This document shows positions 1 to 4,868 of a stretch of DNA of 8,866 nucleotides, piece by piece (position 1 is the stretch's first letter; each line of letters starts with the position of its first letter). The notes beneath the pieces are model-generated. The model worked only from the letters and a program-made list of their open reading frames with translations, had not been told where the DNA came from and made no database searches. The DNA is taken from contig JAFWRV010000475.1 of NCBI GenBank assembly GCA_017519685.1, positions 1-8,866 of the forward strand, in the 5' to 3' direction. A program made the translations under genes and the position numbers. This DNA is from Clostridia bacterium. Its GTDB lineage: Bacteria; Bacillota; Clostridia; Oscillospirales; Acutalibacteraceae.

Positions 1-753
1 GGTATGACCCTTATCGAAAACGCCGCTAAGGAGCCGCATATCGTTGACCTCGCCAACTTCCTCAACTCAATGGGAGCGGATGTCAGGGGCGCGGGTACCG
101 ACACTATAAAAATCCGCGGAGTCGAAGAGCTCCACGGCTGTACATACTCCATTATTCCCGACCAGATTGAAGCCGGAACATTCATGGTTGCCGCCGCGGC
201 GACACGGGGCGATGTTCTTATTAAAAACATTATACCGAAGCATCTTGAGTCGATTTCCACCAAGCTTATTGAGTGCGGCGCGGAGATAGAGGAATACGAC
301 GAAGCGGTCAGGGTATCAATGAACCGCCGTCCCGGAAAATGCAACATCAAGACGATGCCGCACCCCGGATTCCCGACCGATATGCAGCCGCAGATAGCGG
401 TCCTGCTTTCACTCGCCGAGGGAACGAGCATTATTTCCGAGAGCATATGGAGCAACCGTTTCCGCTATGCCGAACAGCTTGCGAGAATGGGCGCTGATAT
501 CAATGTTGACGGTCAGATTGCGATGATACGCGGAGTTGAGGAGCTCAAAGGAGCGCCGGTCAAAGCGGATGACCTCCGGGCAGGCGCGGCGATGATAATC
601 GCGGGTCTTGTCGCTAACGGAAGAACCGAGATTGAAGACATTCTTCATATCGACAGAGGTTACGAAAATGTGGTTGAGAAATTCGGCAGAATAGGCGCGG
701 ATATACGCCGTATCTATTGTGTTGAACCGTTTGATCTCAACGAAGTAATTTAA
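1..753 (+). CDS. murA: UDP-N-acetylglucosamine 1-carboxyvinyltransferase (MurA), C-terminal part, 5' truncated by window
   Basis: MurA transfers enolpyruvate from PEP to UDP-GlcNAc, the first committed cytoplasmic step of peptidoglycan synthesis. The frame is open from base 1, so the gene starts upstream and the ATG at base 4 is internal. About 250 residues are visible of a family that is usually 420-435 long. Recognisable family blocks, in order, are [26 protein letters not shown], a [10 protein letters not shown] block, [25 protein letters not shown] and HIDRGYENV. These are the substrate-binding loops of the EPSP-synthase/MurA fold. The catalytic cysteine loop lies in the missing N-terminal half. 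The gene ends with TAA at 751-753 and is followed directly by a hairpin. Many Bacillota carry two MurA paralogues, and I cannot tell which one this is. Identity is very secure from the motifs. Confidence 0.96.
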   Translation, partial: GMTLIENAAKEPHIVDLANFLNSMGADVRGAGTDTIKIRGVEELHGCTYSIIPDQIEAGTFMVAAAATRGDVLIKNIIPKHLESISTKLIECGAEIEEYDEAVRVSMNRRPGKCNIKTMPHPGFPTDMQPQIAVLLSLAEGTSIISESIWSNRFRYAEQLARMGADINVDGQIAMIRGVEELKGAPVKADDLRAGAAMIIAGLVANGRTEIEDILHIDRGYENVVEKFGRIGADIRRIYCVEPFDLNEVI

Positions 754-792
754 TAACGGCTTACGGCTGCCCCAACAGCAGCCGTTATTTTT
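752..792 (+). terminator. Hairpin with T-rich tail between murA and walJ (probable intrinsic terminator)
   Basis: ACGGCTGC (763-770) pairs perfectly with GCAGCCGT (778-785) around a 7-nt loop and is followed by TATTTTT (786-792). A second, mutually exclusive pairing is possible: AATAACGGC (752-760) is the exact complement of GCCGTTATT (781-789). The T-tract is interrupted by one A, so termination may be partial. The walJ start codon lies only 15 nt after the T-tract, leaving no room for a promoter between them. Confidence 0.7.
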
Positions 793-806
793 ATAACGAG
801 GTTAGT

Positions 807-1592
807 ATGGAAAAATTCTGTTCACTCTATTCTTCAAGCAGCGGTAACTGCACCTTCATAGGATGCGACGGCGAAGGAATTCTGATTGACGCCGGAGTCA
901 GCGCCAAAAGAATTGAAGAAGCGCTGAGATATATAGGCTCCGGAATTGAATGCATAAGGGCGATTTTTGTTACACACGAACATTCCGACCACATCAACGG
1001 AATAAGGGTTCTCGCCTCAAAGCACGGCATAAAAGTCTTCGCATCAAAAGGCACGCTTGACGGAATGAACGAACGGGAAATATTCAAATCCAAAATAGAC
1101 GCGTACATTATGCCCGCCGAAGGAACCGAGATCTGCGGAATGTATGTCCGTCCTTTCCGTATTTCTCACGACGCATATGAGCCGACCGGATTCACCGTGG
1201 TCACTCCCGCAGGAAAAAGGGCGGCAATAGCGACCGATATGGGAATCATAACGGAGGAAGCGGCAAACGCGCTTTACGGAAGCGACCTTGTTCTGCTTGA
1301 GTCAAACCATGATATCAATATGCTTAAAATGGGTCCGTATCCCTATCCGCTAAAGCAGAGAATTCTTTCGGATGTCGGTCATCTTTCAAATGATGTCTGC
1401 TCCGCCTTTGCCGTTGAGCTCGCAAAAAGCGGAACAAAGCAGTTCATACTCGGCCATCTGAGCAAGGAAAACAATCATCCGTCCCTTGCCTATGAAACGA
1501 CAAGACTTGCTCTGACACAGGCGGGGTTTGAAGAAAATACCGACTACCGGCTCACCGTCGCGGGTGACCTGAACGAGCCGGTTTTACTCTGA
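807..1592 (+). CDS. walJ: MBL-fold metallo-hydrolase, WalJ/YycJ family
   Basis: A 261-residue cytoplasmic metallo-beta-lactamase-fold protein, close to the usual WalJ/YycJ length. The N-terminus has the family-typical LYSSSSGNCTFI stretch and a DAG motif. The metal-binding signature HEHSDH lies near residues 57-62 (THEHSDHINGI). Further conserved elements are a histidine in RISHDAYEPTGF, the ATDMG segment, LESNHD and GHLSKENNHPS; these would supply the remaining zinc ligands. WalJ is linked in Bacillus and relatives to cell-wall and cell-division coordination around the WalRK system and is thought to act on nucleic acid, but its substrate is not established. The start at 807 has a modest ribosome site (ACGAGG, 795-800). 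walRK is not in view. The gene is followed after 11 nt by rlmH, a pairing also found in Bacillus, where walJ, an htrA gene and rlmH are close together. Confidence 0.93.
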   Translation: MEKFCSLYSSSSGNCTFIGCDGEGILIDAGVSAKRIEEALRYIGSGIECIRAIFVTHEHSDHINGIRVLASKHGIKVFASKGTLDGMNEREIFKSKIDAYIMPAEGTEICGMYVRPFRISHDAYEPTGFTVVTPAGKRAAIATDMGIITEEAANALYGSDLVLLESNHDINMLKMGPYPYPLKQRILSDVGHLSNDVCSAFAVELAKSGTKQFILGHLSKENNHPSLAYETTRLALTQAGFEENTDYRLTVAGDLNEPVLL

Positions 1593-1603
1593 GGGAACAT
1601 ATT

Positions 1604-2086
1604 ATGATGACTGTCAACATTATATGCACAGGCAAACTTAAAGAGGATTATCTCAGGGACGCCTGCGCCGAATATATCAAACGCCTCGGCGCTTTCTGCA
1701 AGCTCAATGTCATTGAACTCAAGCCCGCTCCCCTGCCGGATTCACCGGAGCCGTCGCAGATTGAAGCGGCGCTCGAAAACGAGGCGGAAAGGATACTCGC
1801 CAAAGCGGGAAAATCCGGATATATCATTTCTCTTTGCATTGAAGGAAAACAGTTTTCCTCCGAGGAGCTCTCCGCCGAAATGGAAAAGCTCGCTCTGAAC
1901 GGCGACGGAACAGTTTCGTTCATCATCGGCTCGTCTTACGGACTTTCGGAAAAAATCAAAGCGCAGTCGAAACTGAAACTCTCAATGAGCAGGATGACCT
2001 TTCCTCACCAGCTCGCGAGAGTTATGCTGCTTGAACAGATATACAGAGCTTTCATGATAAGCGGAAAAGGCAAATATCATAAATAG
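1604..2086 (+). CDS. rlmH: 23S rRNA (pseudouridine(1915)-N(3))-methyltransferase RlmH
   Basis: RlmH is a SPOUT-class (alpha/beta-knot) methyltransferase that uses S-adenosylmethionine to methylate N3 of pseudouridine 1915 in helix 69 of 23S rRNA, acting on assembled 70S ribosomes. The 160 residues match the normal family length. Visible signatures are the opening VNIICTGKLKEDYLRDACAEY, the SAM-binding knot region FIIGSSYGLS near residues 105-115, and the diagnostic C-terminus HQLARVMLLEQIYRAF followed by a terminal YHK. Two ATGs stand side by side (1604 and 1607). GAGGG at 1591-1595 serves either one, so the true start is ambiguous by a single residue. The gene sits 11 nt behind walJ, is probably co-transcribed with it, and is followed at once by a strong terminator. 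Confidence 0.97.
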   Translation: MMTVNIICTGKLKEDYLRDACAEYIKRLGAFCKLNVIELKPAPLPDSPEPSQIEAALENEAERILAKAGKSGYIISLCIEGKQFSSEELSAEMEKLALNGDGTVSFIIGSSYGLSEKIKAQSKLKLSMSRMTFPHQLARVMLLEQIYRAFMISGKGKYHK

Positions 2087-2097
2087 AATTATCTTAT

Positions 2098-2144
2098 CCC
2101 ATAACGGATTTTCTAATTCACGGGCCGTTATGGGCTTTTTCTTT
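2098..2144 (+). terminator. Intrinsic terminator after rlmH
   Basis: CCCATAACGG (2098-2107) pairs perfectly with CCGTTATGGG (2125-2134) around a 17-nt loop. CTTTTTCTTT follows at 2135-2144. It lies 12 nt after the rlmH stop and separates the murA-walJ-rlmH stretch from gapA. Confidence 0.85.
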
Positions 2145-2184
2145 GTCAAGAATAACAAACTTTAACAGATTTCACAAAAAACGG

Positions 2185-2212
2185 TTGCAAATTTATTGAA
2201 AAGTGATAAAAT
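2185..2212 (+). promoter_or_regulatory. Sigma-A-type promoter of gapA, extended -10
   Basis: The -35 element is TTGCAA (2185-2190). A 16-nt spacer separates it from the -10 element TAAAAT (2207-2212), which is preceded by the extended -10 dinucleotide TG at 2204-2205. The predicted transcription start is near 2219, giving a leader of about 35 nt with GGAGG at 2243-2247 ahead of the ATG. The upstream 2150-2184 stretch is A/T-rich, as an UP element might be. No operator palindrome was seen. Confidence 0.75.
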
Positions 2213-2254
2213 ACATATGGTCAAATTATATAAAAAATACTTGGAGGTATTATT

Positions 2255-3292
2255 ATGTCAGTAAAAGTAGCCATTAACGGATTCGGTCGTATAGGCCGTC
2301 TCGCATTCCGCCAGATGTTCGGCGCAGAGGGATATGATGTTGTCGCTATCAACGATCTTACCAAGCCCTCAATGCTCGCAAACCTTCTTAAATACGACAC
2401 CGCTCAGGGCGGTTACTGCGGCAAAATAGGCGAAGGCCTTCACACTGTTTCCGCAGATGACGAAGCAGGCACAATCACAGTTGACGGCAAAACCCTTACT
2501 ATATACGCTATGGCAAACGCAGCCGAGCTCCCCTGGGGCGAAATCGGTGTTGACGTTGTTCTCGAGTGCACAGGTTTCTACTGCTCAAAGGAAAAGAGCA
2601 TGGCTCACATCAACGCAGGCGCAAAGAAAGTCGTTATCTCCGCTCCCGCAGGCAACGACCTCAAAACAATCGTTTATTCGGTTAACGAGAACACTCTTAC
2701 CGCTGACGATCAGATTATCTCCGCTGCATCCTGCACAACCAACTGCCTTGCTCCCATGGCAAAAGCTCTTAACGATTACGCTCCCATCCAGAGCGGTATC
2801 ATGAGCACAATCCACGCTTACACAGGCGATCAGATGATTCTTGACGGTCCTCACAGAAAGGGCGACCTCAGAAGAGCACGCGCAGGCGCTGCAAACATCG
2901 TTCCCAACTCAACAGGCGCTGCGAAGGCAATCGGCCTTGTTATTCCCGAACTCAACGGCAAACTCATCGGCTCCGCTCAGTGAGTTCCCGTTCCCACAGG
3001 TTCAACCACAATCCTTACCGCTGTTGTTAAAGGCGACGACATCACAAAGGAAGGCATCAACGCCGCTATGAAGGCAGCCGCTTCCGAGTCCTACGGCTAC
3101 AACGAGGATCAGATCGTTTCCAGCGACGTTATCGGCATGAGATACGGTTCACTCTTCGACGCAACCCAGACAATGGTCAGCAAGATTTGTGACGGTCTCT
3201 ATGAGGTTCAGGTTGTTGCCTGGTATGACAACGAGAACAGCTACACCAGCCAGATGGTCCGTACAATCAAATACTTCGCGGAACTTGCGTAA
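2255..3292 (+). pseudogene. gapA: Glyceraldehyde-3-phosphate dehydrogenase, type I, interrupted by in-frame TGA at codon 243
   Basis: GAPDH oxidises glyceraldehyde-3-phosphate to 1,3-bisphosphoglycerate with NAD and phosphate in glycolysis. The frame of 345 sense-equivalent codons is collinear with the whole family: Rossmann start INGFGRIGR, an Asp in AINDLT favouring NAD, catalytic Cys about residue 160 in SCTTNC, catalytic His about residue 187 in IHAYTGDQ, and C-terminal WYDNENSY. The single defect is TGA at 2981-2983, read as GSAQ-stop-VPVPTG where the family has GSAQRVPVPTG. That Arg (about Arg231 in Bacillus stearothermophilus numbering) binds substrate phosphate. No frameshift is present, and the 102 codons after the stop remain perfect GAPDH. 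A fragment ending at residue 242 would lack the end of the catalytic domain and should be inactive. Strong promoter, GGAGG site and terminator are all intact. Sequencing or assembly error, recent mutation, or readthrough are all possible. The label 'pseudogene' is provisional; identity is certain. Confidence 0.93.
2981..2983 (+). other. In-frame TGA replacing a conserved Arg codon in gapA
   Basis: The codon sits between CAG (Gln) and GTT (Val) in a near-invariant GSAQ-R-VPVPTG block. CGA to TGA is one transition and AGA to TGA one transversion. The Arg codons seen elsewhere in this gene are CGT, CGC and AGA. TGA is an ordinary stop in neighbouring genes: walJ, lysS and the second glycosyltransferase end with it, the last two within or against the next start codon. 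A wholesale genetic-code change is therefore unlikely. Confidence 0.9.
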
Positions 3293-3304
3293 TTGAATTA
3301 TCGG

Positions 3305-3337
3305 AGGACCGGTCGGATGACCGGTCCTTATTTTTTT
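3305..3337 (+). terminator. Intrinsic terminator after gapA
   Basis: A perfect 10-bp stem, AGGACCGGTC (3305-3314) with GACCGGTCCT (3319-3328), closes on a GGAT tetraloop and is followed by TATTTTTTT (3329-3337). It lies 12 nt after the gapA stop. This is a strong canonical terminator. Confidence 0.93.
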
Positions 3338-3338
3338 G

Positions 3339-3367
3339 TTGACAACAACGGATTAAGGATTTATTAT
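3339..3367 (+). promoter_or_regulatory. Sigma-A-type promoter of the RsuA-family gene
   Basis: A consensus -35 TTGACA (3339-3344), a 17-nt spacer and a -10 TATTAT (3362-3367) lie directly behind the gapA terminator, with the -35 starting one base after the T-tract. Transcription would start near 3374, giving a leader of about 20 nt before the ATG at 3395. Confidence 0.75.
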
Positions 3368-3394
3368 TTAAAAAACAGTTTTTCGGGTGATGCA

Positions 3395-4126
3395 ATGTCT
3401 GTAAAAAGATTGGACAAAACAATAGCGCTTCACTGCAATGTTTCACGCAAAGACGCAAGGATGCTGATTAAAAGCGGAGCGGTAAAAGTGAACGGCGCGG
3501 CGGTTCTGAGGGCGGATGCCGCCGTTGAAACGACCGCCGATGTAATTGAGGTCAACGGCCACACCTTTGAACTCAAAGAGCACCTGTATCTTATGATGAA
3601 CAAGCCCGCGGGTGTTATCACGGCAACAAGCGACGCAAACAAGCAGACGGTCATTGATATCATTCCTGACCGGTACGCTCGCAAATCTCTGTTTCCCTGC
3701 GGACGGCTTGACAGAGACACGACCGGCTTTCTTTTAATCACCGATGACGGAGAGCTCAGCCATCGTCTTATGTCCCCTTCACATCACGTCAGCAAAACCT
3801 ATATTGCCCGGCTTGACTCATTGCCCGCGGATGGAATGAAAGAAAAACTTGAAAGCGGAATAACCCTTGCAGACGGCACCGAATGTCTGCCCTGCAAAGT
3901 AAAAATTTATGAAGAAAACGGCGGCGTTTATTCCGAAATCACCATTACCGAAGGCAAGTATCACCAGGTCAAAAGGATGTTCGCCGCGGCGGGCTCGCAC
4001 GTTGAAAAACTTAAAAGAATCAGAATCGGCTCTCTCTCCCTCGACCCGGCTCTCGCCGAAGGTGAATGCAGGGAAATAACGGAAGACGAGCTCGCTCTGC
4101 TTTTTTCCGAAAATGAAGAAAAATAA
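3395..4126 (+). CDS. RsuA/RluB/RluE/RluF-family rRNA pseudouridine synthase
   Basis: It isomerises a specific uridine in rRNA to pseudouridine. The 243 residues fit the short RsuA-type enzymes. An N-terminal S4 RNA-binding domain covers about residues 1-55 (SRKDARMLIKSGAVKVNG). The catalytic domain opens with YLMMNKPAGVI, has the active-site motif GRLDRDTTGFLLITDDG with the catalytic Asp after Arg-Leu, and ends with the EGKYHQVKRMFAAAG motif typical of this subgroup. The frame is also open upstream to 3293, but a start there would run through the gapA terminator and the promoter. The ATG at 3395, with GGGTGA at 3385-3390 and the family-like MSVKRLDK start, is the sensible choice. It forms a single-gene unit between its own promoter and terminator. 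Length and layout favour the 16S U516 (RsuA) type over 23S enzymes, but I cannot settle the target base by eye. Confidence 0.93.
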   Translation: MSVKRLDKTIALHCNVSRKDARMLIKSGAVKVNGAAVLRADAAVETTADVIEVNGHTFELKEHLYLMMNKPAGVITATSDANKQTVIDIIPDRYARKSLFPCGRLDRDTTGFLLITDDGELSHRLMSPSHHVSKTYIARLDSLPADGMKEKLESGITLADGTECLPCKVKIYEENGGVYSEITITEGKYHQVKRMFAAAGSHVEKLKRIRIGSLSLDPALAEGECREITEDELALLFSENEEK

Positions 4127-4128
4127 AG

Positions 4129-4173
4129 CAAGTGACTGCTGTGTTTGAAAAGCGGCAGTCACTTGATTTTTTT
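4129..4173 (+). terminator. Intrinsic terminator after the RsuA-family gene
   Basis: An 11-bp perfect stem, CAAGTGACTGC (4129-4139) with GCAGTCACTTG (4155-4165), may extend inward through wobble pairs. A and then TTTTTTT (4167-4173) follow. It begins 3 nt after the stop codon. Confidence 0.92.
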
Positions 4174-4192
4174 CATAATTACAGTGAACACC

Positions 4193-4211
4193 CTTATTTA
4201 TTACAAATAAG
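4193..4211 (+). repeat. Short inverted repeat upstream of the greA promoter
   Basis: CTTATTT (4193-4199) and AAATAAG (4205-4211) are exact complements around 5 nt. Just downstream the hexamer AGTAAC occurs at 4210-4215 and again at 4222-4227, 12 bp apart, ending where the -35 element begins. This could be a regulator site, but A/T-rich DNA makes short repeats likely by chance. Confidence 0.35.
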
Positions 4212-4227
4212 TAACAAATATAGTAAC

Positions 4228-4256
4228 TTGACTTTTTTATTTTCTTTATTTATAAT
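4228..4256 (+). promoter_or_regulatory. Sigma-A-type promoter of the greA-lysS operon
   Basis: TTGACT (4228-4233), a 17-nt spacer and a perfect TATAAT (4251-4256) lie in very A/T-rich DNA. The predicted start near 4263 leaves a leader of only about 33 nt before greA. There is therefore no space for a T-box or lysine riboswitch. Confidence 0.85.
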
Positions 4257-4295
4257 ATTAAAAATTATAAGACTACCTGAAAAGGAGACGATACC

Positions 4296-4868
4296 ATGGC
4301 AAAACAGATTACCCAGGAAGAATTTGACAAACTGAAGAAAAAGCTTAATTCACTCAAAAATGAAGGCAGAGCGGAAATAGCTCTCAAACTCGATGAAGCG
4401 CGTTCACACGGCGACCTTTCCGAAAATGCGGAATATGATGAAGCCCGTAACGACCAGGCAAAACTTGAGGACAGCATCCTCCAGCTTGAGCGTGAACTCG
4501 AGGAAGTTGAAATAGTTGATGACGATTTCTTCCAGAAAGGCACTGTCCATGTCGGTTCTCTTGTAACGATTGATGACGGCGGCGAAGAAATCAAATGCTT
4601 TATAGGCAGCATGACAGATCTTGAAGACGTTATCGCGATCACCGACGATTCTCCTGTCGGTATGGCGGTTATGGGAAAGAAAAAGGGTGACGAGGTTATC
4701 GTCAACGCTCCTTCCGGTTCAAGAAAGATAAAGATTATCAACACCGAATACAAGAAGAACAAGAAAGATTCCAAAGAGAAAAAAGAACCCAAGGAAAAGA
4801 AAGAAGCCAAAGAAAAGAAAGAAGCCAAAGAAAAGAAGGATACGAAAGCTAAAAAGGAGAAAAAATAA
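4296..4868 (+). CDS. greA: Transcription elongation factor GreA with lysine-rich C-terminal tail
   Basis: GreA enters the secondary channel of backtracked RNA polymerase and stimulates cleavage of the transcript 3' end. Residues 1-75 form the N-terminal coiled coil; its tip carries the conserved acidic GDLSENAEYDEA block, which positions the catalytic metal. Residues about 80-153 are the FKBP-like domain, with the expected SPVGMAVMGKKKGDEVIVNAPSG sequence near the end split here as SPVGMAVMGKKKG and DEVIVNAPSG. The protein is 190 residues against about 158 usually. The extra is a tail of about 35 residues (155-190) with 17 lysines in the last 31, built on a KEKKEx repeat. The start at 4296 has a strong AAAGGAGA site (4281-4288). 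The TAA stop shares its last A with the lysS ATG. The core identity is certain; the tail's function is unknown. Confidence 0.96.
   Translation: MAKQITQEEFDKLKKKLNSLKNEGRAEIALKLDEARSHGDLSENAEYDEARNDQAKLEDSILQLERELEEVEIVDDDFFQKGTVHVGSLVTIDDGGEEIKCFIGSMTDLEDVIAITDDSPVGMAVMGKKKGDEVIVNAPSGSRKIKIINTEYKKNKKDSKEKKEPKEKKEAKEKKEAKEKKDTKAKKEKK
4773..4844 (+). repeat. Four imperfect 18-bp tandem repeats encoding the KEKKEx tail of GreA
   Basis: Four consecutive 18-nt units start at 4773, 4791, 4809 and 4827. They encode KEKKEP, KEKKEA, KEKKEA and KEKKDT, followed by a degenerate KAKKEKK end. Lysine codons are a mix of AAA and AAG. The + strand is almost purely purine here. Such repeats can change copy number by slippage, so tail length may vary between strains. 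Confidence 0.85.
4854..4859 (+). promoter_or_regulatory. lysS ribosome binding site inside the greA lysine tail
   Basis: AAGGAG lies 8 nt before the lysS ATG at 4868. It is itself read as part of the Lys-Lys-Glu codons of the greA tail. Ribosomes finishing greA therefore pass over this site, and lysS translation is probably coupled to greA. Confidence 0.8.

Noticed and set aside
2984..3040. Selenocysteine insertion at the gapA TGA.
   Set aside because: The position is an Arg in the family, not a Cys, and I see no stable hairpin with a suitable loop in the bases directly downstream, as a bacterial SECIS would need.
2960..3067. Frameshift, or two separate genes, in gapA.
   Set aside because: The protein continues in the same frame with family residues on both sides of the TGA. 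The ATG at 3068 has no ribosome site and lies in the middle of a conserved helix region.
3293..3394. Upstream start at 3293 for the RsuA-family gene.
   Set aside because: It would translate through the gapA terminator and the gene's own promoter, and the added residues do not resemble the S4 domain start.
4257..4295. T-box or lysine riboswitch ahead of greA-lysS.
   Set aside because: The leader from the predicted start is only about 33 nt, too short for either.
4132..4335. Small open frame of 67 codons between the RsuA-family gene and greA.
   Set aside because: It reads through a terminator stem and the greA promoter, lacks a ribosome site and shows no protein-like pattern.
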